From the NCBI RefSeq assembly GCF_007747995.1, contig NZ_CP036276.1, forward strand, positions 5,632,001 to 5,696,000: a DNA stretch of 64,000 bases, written 5' to 3'. The position numbers were made by a program, and so were the translations under genes. Below the pieces are notes generated by a model. The model saw nothing but the letters and a program-made list of their open reading frames with translations. It made no database searches and was not told the DNA's origin. Every line of letters starts with the position of its first letter. Position 1 is the stretch's first letter. The stretch is from Symmachiella dynata. Lineage in GTDB: Bacteria > Planctomycetota > Planctomycetia > Planctomycetales > Planctomycetaceae. Below are positions 55,514 through 64,000 of the stretch, one piece after another.

Positions 55514-56115
55514 AATTCCTTTTGTCGGGAAAACTTAGGGGCAATTTTGTGATGGACTTCCCTAAACTACGCAGCCCGAATAAAATCACGCGCTGCCGTC
55601 AAGCGGGTCGAATGCTTGGTTCGGATTAGGTGAAATCAGGCGGTTCGTTCATTCGCCTCAGTTCGTCTAGATCTACGGGGTTCGGCTGCTGTGTTGATGG
55701 CATCGATGGAGTTTTCTCGATAAGCCAAGTAGATGTTGTCCTTCCACTCGATTTTTCATCGAACCCGGCGGTGCCGCATAACTCGGCAAGCCCCAAGCGC
55801 TCTGTGTCGTTTGAAGCTCCTTACCCGTTTCACTGAATTCAAGTACTGGTGCAGCATTCACATTGTGATGTCAGGTTGTTTTGTATTCGACGAGCACAAA
55901 TCCAATCGGGTTGTGCGCGGAATTCACCAAGAGCAACGTAACATTTTAAAATGGTTGTGCCACGACAAATCGTTTCAAAACCCTCTGACGCATCTCGCTG
56001 AGATTGATTTGCAAGTTTTCGGAGCTAACGCAACCGAGTTTTGAAACTCATTCTAGGCATTTGTGCCATCCTGCATACAGCCGATACCGCTGTCTATCGA
56101 ATCAAGGAGTCCGTA
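55514..56115. other. Spacer with a palindromic element, no gene
   Basis: These 602 bases lack a convincing gene. The GTTTCAAAAC element occupies 55972-56047, and an AAGGAG at 56104-56109 serves the next gene. Confidence 0.5.
55972..56047. repeat. GTTTCAAAAC/GTTTTGAAAC element, copy 3
   Basis: The ends are perfect complements. An inner hairpin ATCTC-GCT-GAGAT is present. The 3' side AACGCAACCGAGTTTTGAAA is shared with copy 2. Confidence 0.85.
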
Positions 56116-57927
56116 GTGGCCCGCATTTTTCATTTGATGTTTGCGTCGTTTGTCCTAGTCGCTTTAGCTACCCCGAACGTCTCTGCTCAAGAAGAGACAC
56201 CGGCTACGGATGCACCTGCAGAAACGCAGGCCGCGGAGACTGAATCCGCTGCCGCACCGGAACCGCAAGGGCCGCGCCCCTTGGTGACCTTTATGTTCAC
56301 CAACGCCAATGAGTTTTTGGCCGATTTAAAGTTTTTGATGGGGGAAGGACATGATGAGGACAAGGCGCTTGAGAACCTGCAACTGCTGTTGTTAGATCCC
56401 TATCTGGTCGGTCTGGATCCGAAAAACCCGCCGGTACCGCGCGACAAACCATCAGGAGCAGTGGTCTATTTGGAAGATGCCAAACTCCAATCGGTACTGT
56501 TCTTTCCGGTTCTCAACGAAGCAGAATTCTTCGACACCATTTCCGATGTCGGCATCGATAATAAGGAGGTCGGCGGTGGCTTTTACGCCATCAGTGGCGA
56601 GGTCCTCCCCAACAGTCACGCTCGGCTGGCCAACGGATACGTCTATTTTGCTGAATCCAAATCATTGTTGCTGCGTGACCTTCCCAAACCCGAAGAGTTG
56701 TTCCACGACTTTTTGGAAAAGAAGTACGACGTCGCCGCTCATATCGACGGGTCGTCGACATCGATTGAACAACGGCGGGATGCGTTTCGGGAGTTTCGCA
56801 AAGAAACCACTGGTTCGATGAAAAAGCTGAAGGACGAAGAGGAACTTGATTTTCAGATTCGTCAGTCCGTCGTCGAATTCCAACTCGACGAAATTGAACG
56901 CTATTTCTCCGAATCCAAAATGATCGAATTGGGTTGGACAACCGACGTCGAAGGCAAGCGGGGCGTGGTGCATATCGAACTGGAAGCGTTACCGGATACC
57001 GAATTGGCCAAAACCATTGAAGTCTTAGAGCAGACCGACGGCGACGCCAACACGACAGTGACCAAGGACTATGTCAGTTTTAGCTCGACGCATTTTCAGT
57101 TCGACCCAATGCGGCAAAAGCATATGCTCGCGATTTCGGAATTGCTCCGTAAAAAGGCGCACGAACAGATCGACGTGGATGAGCAGATTGCCGATGCGGA
57201 TAAAGAGAATGCCAAAAAGGTAAGTGACCTGATATTCAGCCTGCTGGATGCTAACACCAATGAAGGCACACTGTTCGGCTGGATGAAAGTTCTCAAGAAC
57301 GATGAAAAACAACACACGCTGTTGGGCCAAACCACGGTGAAGAACGTCCCGCAGATCGTCACGATTCTTACCGACAGTGGCGTGGCTGAACTGAACGTGG
57401 ATAAGGTCGCTGACAAAGCGGACATCCATAAGGTAGCGATTTACGGCGATTACGACGGATTGAAAGGGCAATTCGGCGACGATTTGGCGATCTATATTGC
57501 GACCGGCACCGGTGAACTGCAGGACCGCGTGTGGGTGGGCTTGGGACACGATGCTGTCGCCGAAATTAAAAAAGCGATCGAGGCCAACGAAGCGGCCGGA
57601 CCGGTGGCTGCGCAACTCCGCATTAAAGTCGGTTCATGGGTCGATGCCTTGATCGATCCGGAAAGCAAAAAAGCGGAAGCTCCGGAGAAAAAAACCAGAC
57701 GACCACGTCGCGGCCGCCGTCGCGCCCGGGGAACCAAGAAAAAGGAAGCGTACGACATCGGCCGCATAGCCTGGCAAACGCTGGGAAATGTCGACGATGA
57801 TATTCTGGTGATCACACTCGAAAAAGTGGCGGAGAATCGGGTCGTTGTTCATGAAGACATCGACACCGGCCTGTTGAGATTCATCGGCAAAGTGCTAGCC
57901 CAGGAAATCAACGCGAATCTCAAGTGA
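56116..57927 (+). CDS. Large secreted protein of unknown function
   Basis: The GTG at 56116 follows AAGGAG and starts ARIFHLMFASFVLVALATPNV, a signal peptide; the frame runs back to 56041. An Ala/Glu-rich low-complexity linker follows, then a long mixed alpha/beta body (FMFTNANEFLADLKFLMGEG, GEVLPNSHARLANGYVYFAE) with a coiled section. Near the C-terminus is a basic stretch (KKTRRPRRGRRRARGTKKK), possibly for nucleic-acid or polyanion contact. I do not recognise the family. Confidence 0.75.
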   Translation: MARIFHLMFASFVLVALATPNVSAQEETPATDAPAETQAAETESAAAPEPQGPRPLVTFMFTNANEFLADLKFLMGEGHDEDKALENLQLLLLDPYLVGLDPKNPPVPRDKPSGAVVYLEDAKLQSVLFFPVLNEAEFFDTISDVGIDNKEVGGGFYAISGEVLPNSHARLANGYVYFAESKSLLLRDLPKPEELFHDFLEKKYDVAAHIDGSSTSIEQRRDAFREFRKETTGSMKKLKDEEELDFQIRQSVVEFQLDEIERYFSESKMIELGWTTDVEGKRGVVHIELEALPDTELAKTIEVLEQTDGDANTTVTKDYVSFSSTHFQFDPMRQKHMLAISELLRKKAHEQIDVDEQIADADKENAKKVSDLIFSLLDANTNEGTLFGWMKVLKNDEKQHTLLGQTTVKNVPQIVTILTDSGVAELNVDKVADKADIHKVAIYGDYDGLKGQFGDDLAIYIATGTGELQDRVWVGLGHDAVAEIKKAIEANEAAGPVAAQLRIKVGSWVDALIDPESKKAEAPEKKTRRPRRGRRRARGTKKKEAYDIGRIAWQTLGNVDDDILVITLEKVAENRVVVHEDIDTGLLRFIGKVLAQEINANLK

Positions 57928-58022
57928 TCTGACAGCTCACGCCAAAGGCACCGATCAGGCCAGATGATGTTTTGATCGTTGCCTTTGGTGAGATTCTAAA
58001 TAACGTTCTCCAACCTAAGAGC

Positions 58023-58787
58023 ATGCGCATGCCTAAGTTGACAGCCCTAGTTCTCACCACCCTGTTGTTCGTCACGGCCGTCACTGTTTCAGCCGACGGA
58101 GAAGCGAAACCCAAGTTGTCGGATATCGCCCCGGTTGAGAATTTCACCTCTGCCGCCGATGAGAAAATTGTCGCGCTGCAGAAATATGTCGCCACGCCCG
58201 AAGCCTTCGACAAGTCTGCGCGGAAATTAAAGCGCGATGCGGGGATGGTGGCCATCTTCGCGCAGGTGATTGCCGAACACGATCAGGATTCTCCGGCAAA
58301 ACAATCTGCTGTCCCGCTGCGTAACGCCGCCTTGAAATTAGCGGTGGCGACCACCCTGGAAGACGCCACACAATCGCTCAAAGAACTCAAACAGGCTCAG
58401 GCAGGCAAAGTGACCAGCGGCGATGTAGCCATGGATTGGGCACAGCTCATCAATTTCGACAGTTTGATGAACGAGGTCGCGGTGCGAAACAGAGCTGTCG
58501 GCCGCGCGGTCCGAAAAATGCGTCGCGGCTTGGATCAAAACGCGCGGGACGAGGTGGCCCACGACGCGGACATCCTCGCCGTACTCGCCATGGTCGCCGC
58601 CGCCGATACCCACCCCGTCAAAGACAAAGCCACAATCGACGGCTGGAAAAACTTCGCAAACGAACAACGAACAGCAGCAATTGCAACAGCTGCCGCGTTT
58701 CGCAAAAACGATGCTCAAGGAGCCAAGACAGCTTACACGCGTCTGGCGAAATCCTGCAGCGGTTGCCACAAAGCGTACCGCAAATAA
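58023..58787 (+). CDS. Secreted cytochrome c'-like protein
   Basis: The ATG at 58023 begins a signal peptide (KLTALVLTTLLFVTAVTVSA). The mature protein is about 225 residues of helices, ending with one c-type haem site at the C-terminus: CSGCHKAYRK, Cys-x2-Cys-His. A haem site at the end of a helical bundle is the cytochrome c' plan, though the protein is longer than the usual 125-130. Roles of the family include NO binding and electron transfer; the role here is unknown. It follows the unknown secreted gene at 96 bases. Confidence 0.8.
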   Translation: MRMPKLTALVLTTLLFVTAVTVSADGEAKPKLSDIAPVENFTSAADEKIVALQKYVATPEAFDKSARKLKRDAGMVAIFAQVIAEHDQDSPAKQSAVPLRNAALKLAVATTLEDATQSLKELKQAQAGKVTSGDVAMDWAQLINFDSLMNEVAVRNRAVGRAVRKMRRGLDQNARDEVAHDADILAVLAMVAAADTHPVKDKATIDGWKNFANEQRTAAIATAAAFRKNDAQGAKTAYTRLAKSCSGCHKAYRK

Positions 58788-58796
58788 CATCGCTCA

Positions 58797-58810
58797 CCGA
58801 CAATTGTCGG
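58797..58810. terminator. Perfect 14-bp palindrome between convergent genes
   Basis: CCGACAATTGTCGG lies in the 29-base gap between the convergent cytochrome and YgfZ genes. There is no T run, so any terminator role is weakly supported. Confidence 0.35.
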
Positions 58811-58816
58811 CAGAAA

Positions 58817-59881
58817 CTATTCGTGCCAGAAGACGGTTGCGGGTATGGGTTCGTCGCTTTGTTCAACCAGAACCGTCCCCCCCGGCTGCACATGATTGCG
58901 GCGTAGGTAGGCCAGAGCGACCGGCAGGTCATTGCGATAGGAGAGCGCGGCTGAGGTGATTTCACCGATCGCATTACCCCCCTCTTTGCCGAGGATGGGT
59001 GTCCCGATCGGCGGGACCGGACCGGCCGTCAGCCGCAGGCCGCGCAACTCGCGATTGACATGTCCCAGCGCATCAATGCGGGCAATCGGCTCCTGTCCCA
59101 AATAACATCCTTTGCTAAAGCTGATCGCCTGATCGGTGCGGGCGACCTCCTGAGCCAGATTGTCATCGGTGATGTCCACCCGATCCCAGGGCATGCAGGC
59201 TTCGATGCGCAGCGCATGAAACGCTTGACTGCCGACCGGGCGAATGCCCCCGTCAATCAGCCGCGACCAAATCGCCGCCAATTCGCTCCGCGCCATAACG
59301 AGCGAAAACCCCGGTTGGGACGTCCAATTCACACGGCGGATAGTCAATGGGATGCCGTCGATATCGACAGCCCGATGGCCGTAGGGCAACAGGTCCTCCA
59401 CAGCAATACCCAACCCGGACAAACGATGTAGACAATCCGGCCCGGTTAATAAAAACTCGCCCCATTCGTCCGAGCGGGGATGAATTTCCACATCTTCAGC
59501 GATCAGATACTTGTCGAGATGCGCGGCAATTACGTCAGCGGTGCCTGCGGCCGCCTCGATGCAGAGGCGATTCTCATCGACGAACACAAATAAATGCGCC
59601 AGTACCTTCCCCTTGAGCGAGGTCAAAAACGCCTCACAGCCTTGCCCAGGTTGTAACGGCAATAGGTCGTTGGTGCAAAAATTCTGCAGAAATTTCACAC
59701 GATCGTTGCCTGTCAATTCGAAATGACAACGCTGGCTGAAATCGACGACGCCCGCTTCGGCGTCGGCGATTGCGTATTCTCCATGGGGATTGCCGTAGTG
59801 GAGAGGCGCCGCAACGGAATCTTCAGCGAAAACGGCGCCGGATTGTTTTTGCAGATCGGCAAGTGTAATAGCAAGTGACAA
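58817..59881 (-). CDS. ygfZ: YgfZ/GcvT-family folate-binding protein
   Basis: The 354-residue protein starts at a TTG after GAGGG. The N-terminal GcvT-like domain contains VVDFSQRCHFELTGNDRVKFL, and the C-terminal part has the family signature Lys-Gly-Cys-Tyr-x-Gly-Gln-Glu in SFSKGCYLGQEPIARI. YgfZ binds tetrahydrofolate and supports repair or assembly of iron-sulfur enzymes, such as MiaB. It is transcribed alone here. Confidence 0.9.
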   Translation of the reverse strand: MSLAITLADLQKQSGAVFAEDSVAAPLHYGNPHGEYAIADAEAGVVDFSQRCHFELTGNDRVKFLQNFCTNDLLPLQPGQGCEAFLTSLKGKVLAHLFVFVDENRLCIEAAAGTADVIAAHLDKYLIAEDVEIHPRSDEWGEFLLTGPDCLHRLSGLGIAVEDLLPYGHRAVDIDGIPLTIRRVNWTSQPGFSLVMARSELAAIWSRLIDGGIRPVGSQAFHALRIEACMPWDRVDITDDNLAQEVARTDQAISFSKGCYLGQEPIARIDALGHVNRELRGLRLTAGPVPPIGTPILGKEGGNAIGEITSAALSYRNDLPVALAYLRRNHVQPGGTVLVEQSDEPIPATVFWHE

Positions 59882-59970
59882 CGGGAAATGCCCTCTTGTG
59901 TCTGATGTGAGCTTTTAGATTTTTAAACGTGTTCGCCGTGGCGACGGGAACCGGTGGTAATTGCCATCCG

Positions 59971-60393
59971 TCAAGCCGGTGGAACGGGCGGGTTCGTGTA
60001 CTGTGCGGAGTGATCGTCAGCGGCATCGTCTCGTGAGAAGCCTTCGGGATCGAAATAACAATCCAGCCCGATCCAGAACGAACGCGCGAATCGCACAAAG
60101 ATGACCGGAAACAACAGACAAAAGGCGATCACCGGCGGGAGGACTTCGCGATTCTCATATCCCAGCACAATGTGGAACAGGATGTACGAAAAACTCATCG
60201 TCATCGCTGTCAGCCCATAGTTGATGTAAATCGAGCCGAGAAAATAGCCCGGCGCCCGTTCGTATTTCAGGGAACAATGCTCGCACCGGTCATACATGCG
60301 AATCAAACTGCGATACAACCGCCCTTCTCCGCAACGCGGACAGCGTAGTCGAAACGCCCTCGATAAAATCGTATCTAATGGAAGTCGGTTCAA
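59971..60393 (-). CDS. DUF983 membrane protein
   Basis: The TTG at 60393 follows GAAGG. The 140-residue protein begins with a four-Cys motif, CPRCGEG...CEHC, then the family's aromatic stretch YERAPGYFLGSIYINYG and two or three membrane helices (FCLLFPVIFVRFARSFWIGL). DUF983 proteins have no proven function; the Cys motif suggests metal binding. Confidence 0.9.
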   Translation of the reverse strand: MNRLPLDTILSRAFRLRCPRCGEGRLYRSLIRMYDRCEHCSLKYERAPGYFLGSIYINYGLTAMTMSFSYILFHIVLGYENREVLPPVIAFCLLFPVIFVRFARSFWIGLDCYFDPEGFSRDDAADDHSAQYTNPPVPPA

Positions 60394-60447
60394 GAGTTTG
60401 CCTTCGGTGAAGATGGCCTCGGTTGGGTCTAGGGATGCCGCGCGTCT

Positions 60448-61551
60448 TTAGATATCCCATTTTAGCGGATCGGATTCGATTTGGCTGGCCGAGACGAATA
60501 ATTCCTGAAACTGGGACGACAACGTTTCGGCCAGACGTTCCATCGCCGGGCGTTCGCTGGCGTAATGTCCAGGCAAGACCAGGGCCATCCCCAAATGCCG
60601 CGCCTCCAAGCAATCGTGAAACCGGGCTTCTCCGGTCAGTAAGACGTCACAACCGAGGCGGTGCCCGTCCCGCAGAAACTCCGCCGCCGCTCCACAAGCC
60701 ATGGCAACACGGCGCACGGTCCGCTTGGGATCCCCCACAAATTGCAGATGCTTTACGCCCAGACCGGCTTTCACGCGGTTGTTGAATTCGCTCAGGGTGA
60801 TTTCGTCAGCCAGGACGCCATACCGCCCTGCTCCGATATCCGCACGTTGTTCGGCGAGCGGGTAAACATCATAGGCCGGTTCTTCATAGGGATGTGCGGC
60901 AAGCATCGCCTCCACAGCGCGGCTGACATTCTCACTCGGGCAAAGGACTTCTAAGCGGATTTCAGTGACTTGCTCCAGCCGCCCCGCTTCACCAACGACG
61001 GGAGAACTCGCCTCCGCTCCATGAAAAGTCCCGGTTCCGGGGGATGCAAAACTGCACTGTGAGTAGTCACCAACTTGTCCCGCTCCCTGGTTCCACAGTG
61101 CCTGACGCACAGCAAGCAGGTGTGCTTCCGGGACAAAACAGACAATTTTCGCCGATGCATGTATCCGAGGTCGCAGCGGCGCGATCTGCTGCAGGTCCAG
61201 CATTTCCGCCAGTTGTTGATTGATCCCGGCAGCGGCGCTGTCGTAACTGGTGTGCGGACTATAAACCGCGATGCCGGCGGCGATCAGATCCAACAACATT
61301 TTGCCCTGGGTATCGCCATCGGTGATTTGCTGAATCGGACGAAACATGATTGGATGATGGCTGACGATCAGTTGAACGTCTTGTTCGATGGCTTCAGCAG
61401 CCACATCCGACGTGAGCGTCAAACAAGTCATCACCTTAGTCACCGCCGCATCGCCGCTCCCCAGCAACAGCCCCACATTGTCCCAATCCTCAGCCAAGAG
61501 TGGTGGCGCAAATTGCCGGAGAAATTGCACAATGTCAGAAACGCAATACAT
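60448..61551 (-). CDS. NIF3/YqfO-like dinuclear-metal protein
   Basis: The Met at 61551 (YCVSDIVQFLRQFAPPLLAE) is the likely start; an ATG four codons earlier is possible. The 367-residue length implies the YqfO-type insertion in the middle (about 130-250). Metal ligands are visible in LIVSHHPIMF and in the C-terminal GEARFHDCLEARHLG plus PGHYASERPAME. The family forms hexamers; one proposed activity is GTP cyclohydrolase I type 2, not established for all members. It lies 54 bases upstream of the DUF983 gene on the same strand. Confidence 0.93.
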   Translation of the reverse strand: MYCVSDIVQFLRQFAPPLLAEDWDNVGLLLGSGDAAVTKVMTCLTLTSDVAAEAIEQDVQLIVSHHPIMFRPIQQITDGDTQGKMLLDLIAAGIAVYSPHTSYDSAAAGINQQLAEMLDLQQIAPLRPRIHASAKIVCFVPEAHLLAVRQALWNQGAGQVGDYSQCSFASPGTGTFHGAEASSPVVGEAGRLEQVTEIRLEVLCPSENVSRAVEAMLAAHPYEEPAYDVYPLAEQRADIGAGRYGVLADEITLSEFNNRVKAGLGVKHLQFVGDPKRTVRRVAMACGAAAEFLRDGHRLGCDVLLTGEARFHDCLEARHLGMALVLPGHYASERPAMERLAETLSSQFQELFVSASQIESDPLKWDI

Positions 61552-61754
61552 AGGTGTCACCATCCCTCAGCTTCGCCAGAGAGCATCGTTCCAATCGATC
61601 CAGAATTTCATCGACAATAGTTGTTATTATAGAACGGATCAATTCTGTTGTAGCAACAATCGTGTTGATCGCGTTTGCCGCTTTCAAAAAGGCCTCACGC
61701 GAAGGCGCAGTCCCCTGAACGCTACGGAACCGCAACCCTGGGTGGCCGTTTCTC

Positions 61755-61846
61755 TTAGCCACAGATTAAACACGGATAAAACACAGATATTAGCGGGTGA
61801 CAATCGAAAATCCCAAACCGACCGCTTGCGGTCGCATTGTGGGATC
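61755..61846 (+). repeat. TTAGCCACAGAT element, copy 3 of 3
   Basis: It starts TTAGCCACAGATTAAACACG and ends ACCGCTTGCGGTCGCATTGT; it has the same hairpin as copy 2. The GGATCG then CCAGACGA tail resembles copy 2's flank. All three copies have the same orientation. Confidence 0.85.
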
Positions 61847-61971
61847 GCTACCAGACGATACTCCAGCGTGATTTGCGATATGGAACAAAATGTTCACGCG
61901 TAGTAAATAATTTAGAAGAATAATCCCCTAGAACCACAACACGTAAATCCAACCCCTTGCACATCAATCAA

Positions 61972-62015
61972 CACCTTTGCCGCCTTAGCGCCTTCGCGTG
62001 AGGTATTTTTTTAAA
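61972..62015 (+). repeat. GCAAAG-rich dispersed repeat, copy 3
   Basis: ACCTTTGCCGCCTTAGCGCC then TTCGCGTGAGGTATTTTTT matches the 7058-7096 copy in plan. It ends nine bases before the dinB start codon. Confidence 0.6.
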
Positions 62016-62023
62016 GCAACACA

Positions 62024-63211
62024 ATGATCCTACACGTCGACATGGACGCGTTCTACGCGTCAGTGGAACAACGCGATCGGCCGGAGTTGCGGGGGCGACC
62101 GGTGATCGTGGGGGGTACGCCTGAAGGGCGGGGCGTGGTGGCAGCGGCGAGTTATGAGGCGCGCCAATTCGGGATCCATAGTGCGATGCCCGCGATCACT
62201 GCGCGACGACTGTGTCCGCAAGCGGTCTGTCTGCCGGTCCGCATGCGACATTATGCCCAGATCTCCGCCAAGATTCGCGAATTTTTCCAGCGGTTCACAC
62301 CGACGATTGAACCGCTTTCATTGGACGAGGCGTTTCTGGATGTGGCGGGGACAGAAAAACTGTTTGGTTCCGCTTGCGATGTCGCACGACAGATCCAGAC
62401 GACCATTCGCGAGGAGTTGAACTTGGCGGCATCGGTCGGTGTTGCCCCGAATAAATTTGTTGCAAAAATTGCCAGTGACCTCCGCAAGCCACAGGGGTTT
62501 GTGTATGTTCCGCCCGACGGAGTGGCCGCGTTTCTTGAACCCTTGGAAATCGAGCGGTTGTGGGGCGTTGGGAAGGTTTCCCAAAAGGTTCTGCACAAAT
62601 TGGGGGTGCGGACGATTGGTCAATTGCGGCAAATGGACGTCAGTATTCTGCGGGACCATTTCGGCAAACAGGGGGACCATCTGTGGGAACTGGCACATGG
62701 GCTCGACGAGCGGCGCGTGGTGCCGGATCACTTGGCGAAATCGATTTCGCACGAAACCACCTTTGCTCAGGACGTGAGCGACTTCGACGTCTTGCGGGCC
62801 TGTTTGTTGGATCTCACGGAACAGGTCGCACGGCGGTTGCGACGGCAGAAACTTAGCGGCCGGACAATTCAGTTGAAAATTCGGTTTGCCAATTTCCGGA
62901 CGATCACACGTGCGCACAGCCTGCCGGCGCCGACCAATGTGACGCAGACGTTGTGGGAGACAGCTGCGGAATTGCTAGCGGCGAACCAGTCGGCAGCGAC
63001 ACCGCCGGTGCGGTTGTTGGGGATGGGGGTGAGCGGTTTTGACAATCGTGGCCCGCAGCAAGGCTCATTATTTGCCGACGAAGAAACGGAGCGGCACAGC
63101 CGGCTGGATGTTGTGCGGGACGCGATTCGGGAGAAGTTCGGCGAATCGGCCTTGGGCCGCGGGGCGCGTCTGACAGATCAAGAAAAATCAAGCGGCGGAC
63201 CGAGCGAATAA
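62024..63211 (+). CDS. dinB: Y-family DNA polymerase IV
   Basis: The 395-residue protein starts MILHVDMDAFYASVEQRDRP; Asp6 and Asp8 are metal ligands. The catalytic pair Asp-Glu is in PLSLDEAFLDVAGTEKL near residue 104. The little-finger domain starts near residue 240 (KSISHETTFAQDVSDFDVLR). A clamp-binding motif is likely near the C-terminus (QQGSLF). It performs error-prone synthesis past lesions. No recognisable LexA box was seen in the repeat-filled upstream region. Confidence 0.95.
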   Translation: MILHVDMDAFYASVEQRDRPELRGRPVIVGGTPEGRGVVAAASYEARQFGIHSAMPAITARRLCPQAVCLPVRMRHYAQISAKIREFFQRFTPTIEPLSLDEAFLDVAGTEKLFGSACDVARQIQTTIREELNLAASVGVAPNKFVAKIASDLRKPQGFVYVPPDGVAAFLEPLEIERLWGVGKVSQKVLHKLGVRTIGQLRQMDVSILRDHFGKQGDHLWELAHGLDERRVVPDHLAKSISHETTFAQDVSDFDVLRACLLDLTEQVARRLRRQKLSGRTIQLKIRFANFRTITRAHSLPAPTNVTQTLWETAAELLAANQSAATPPVRLLGMGVSGFDNRGPQQGSLFADEETERHSRLDVVRDAIREKFGESALGRGARLTDQEKSSGGPSE

Positions 63212-63381
63212 CGCACAACAGCGGCAGGTGGTGCGGACTATGCCGAATTCGCGGCGATTAAGAACCGAAAAAACTGCGATCTGGCAATTTCCCCACTGGA
63301 ATCCGATACGCCAAGCCGCATATACTGGGAACTTAAGGCAAGATTTCCTCCTGATGAAAATCGCGGGCAACGGGACGAGGC

Positions 63382-63564
63382 ATGGCGAAAAAAATCGTAA
63401 TCGTATCATTAGCGGCATCGGGACTGGTCGGAGCCATCGCGTTGGTGGATTTGATCACAGGATTCCCGTTTGGCAAATTTAGCGCAACGATGGACATCTG
63501 CATGATCATCGGTGCTGCCGTCGTGCTGTACATGGCTTACGACACGATTGATGAGGTCAAGTAG
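63382..63564 (+). CDS. Small two-helix membrane protein
   Basis: The 60-residue product (MAKKIVIVSLAASGLVGAIA...) has two hydrophobic helices joined by GFPFGKFSATMD and ends YDTIDEVK. Its start follows GACGAGG. The codon use looks real and the hydrophobic pattern is regular, but no family is recognised. Confidence 0.65.
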   Translation: MAKKIVIVSLAASGLVGAIALVDLITGFPFGKFSATMDICMIIGAAVVLYMAYDTIDEVK

Positions 63565-63664
63565 CCGACGCTTGCCGCTGAATCACTGGAACGGCTGCGC
63601 CGAGTCCCCTCGCGGCGCGGCCGTATTGTTTTTCCAGCTCAACGATTTTTCAGCGCAGAGCAGC

Positions 63665-64000
63665 TCAGCGAAAATACGCGGGCAGATCCGGGACCGTGTC
63701 CCGCAGGATCTCAAGAATGGCCTTCCGCTCGGCCAGGGGGATTTTCTGAAAATCCTGCCCCGGCTCCTCTCCGCTCAGCACATTCCAAATGCGCTTGTAC
63801 AAGCGGGCTTTGGCGGCGGCGGGGAGTTGCTGAAATGCGGGGGTGTAGATCTGGTAGCTCAAGCGGTACTTGAACAGCCGCGTTTCCAAGTCAAACTGCC
63901 GTAAGCTGCGGCCGTGGGAATCTTCCGGCCCGTAGAATTCAAAGGCTCCAGTAAAACCGCTGTCACCAAACACTTCCTCCGTCAGCGGCGGTTCGTCGAT
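63665..64000 (-). CDS. C-terminal part of a planctomycete protein (5' end outside window)
   Basis: The frame is open to the window edge and reads IDEPPLTEEVFGDSGFTGAF, then FDLETRLFKYRLSYQIYTPA, ending ILRDTVPDLPAYFR. This pattern matches the end of a large planctomycete protein family of unknown function often seen with secreted genes. Only 111 codons are visible, so the start and the domain make-up are unknown. Confidence 0.7.
   Translation of the reverse strand: MDEPPLTEEVFGDSGFTGAFEFYGPEDSHGRSLRQFDLETRLFKYRLSYQIYTPAFQQLPAAAKARLYKRIWNVLSGEEPGQDFQKIPLAERKAILEILRDTVPDLPAYFR

Larger units (their letters stand above)
61552..62023. other. Repeat-filled spacer upstream of dinB
   Basis: It holds TTAGCCACAGAT copy 3 (61755-61846) and a GCAAAG-type copy (61972-62015) that ends nine bases before the dinB ATG. 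No gene or recognisable LexA box was seen. Confidence 0.6.

Noticed and set aside
57025-57615. A 196-codon minus-strand frame within the large secreted gene
   Set aside because: It is antisense to a gene with a signal peptide and consistent composition; the translation has no domain.
1-64000. tRNA, rRNA, tmRNA, RNase P RNA, riboswitches and CRISPR
   Set aside because: No stretch showed the conserved sequence and pairing needed; a covariance-model search would be needed to exclude small RNAs.

Overview
The window looks like a chromosomal segment of a Planctomycetes bacterium, probably order Planctomycetales. Support comes from the gene families seen: two DUF1501 proteins with Tat-type leaders, a DUF1080-type lipoprotein, a YHYH protein, several 24-residue leucine-rich-repeat (LRR) proteins, a GATase1-like protein, many secreted proteins of unknown function, and frequent GTG/TTG starts with weak Shine-Dalgarno signals. 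No rRNA, tRNA, CRISPR array, prophage or intact insertion sequence was found.

Layout. 1-4.1 kb: a truncated LRR membrane protein, then a YfhO-like membrane protein overlapping a quinone-oxidoreductase-like MDR. 4.4-6.5 kb: a secreted FG-GAP propeller protein. 7.1-11.6 kb: a minus-strand housekeeping run dnaX, ebfC(ybaB), recR, rpoN; dnaX has an A9 slippery run that would give a short gamma-type product. 11.8-14.9 kb: a lipoprotein, two small proteins and rsmE. 15.1-20.6 kb: a GH20 hexosaminidase, a sodium:solute symporter and a GATase1-like protein, plausibly an amino-sugar uptake locus. 20.8-22.8 kb: an unknown secreted protein and a Cys-rich alpha/beta hydrolase. 23.0-27.2 kb: a MacAB-like export operon whose adaptor ends in EF hands. 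27.8-35.9 kb: a lone receiver protein, two DUF1501 proteins, GT4 and GT2 glycosyltransferases, an OmpA-like lipoprotein and an SDR. 36-40.4 kb: an Nramp-related carrier without the usual metal-site motifs, a DUF1080 lipoprotein, an unknown protein and a YHYH protein. 40.4-47.3 kb: two LRR proteins, then an accessory stretch of small unknown genes, all on the minus strand and separated by structured palindromic repeats, with an IS30-type transposase remnant. 47.3-52.6 kb: a GH43/GH32-like propeller, an SLC13 permease with two RCK_C domains and a Tat-type beta-helix protein. 53-58.8 kb: a zinc-ribbon/TM/TPR-like protein, a large secreted unknown protein and a cytochrome c'-like protein. 58.8-64 kb: a YgfZ-type protein, a DUF983 protein, a NIF3 protein, dinB, a 60-residue membrane protein and the C-terminal end of another gene.

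The most unusual signal is in the spacers. At least five families of nested inverted repeats recur, and three show paired substitutions that keep the stems intact, which indicates selection or replication as folded units (REP/MITE-like). They are densest at 42.5-47.3 kb. There, near-identical copies flank single genes, and the two arms of one element lie on either side of a small gene. This could be a palindrome-associated gene-cassette system, but no mobilising enzyme is visible in the window.
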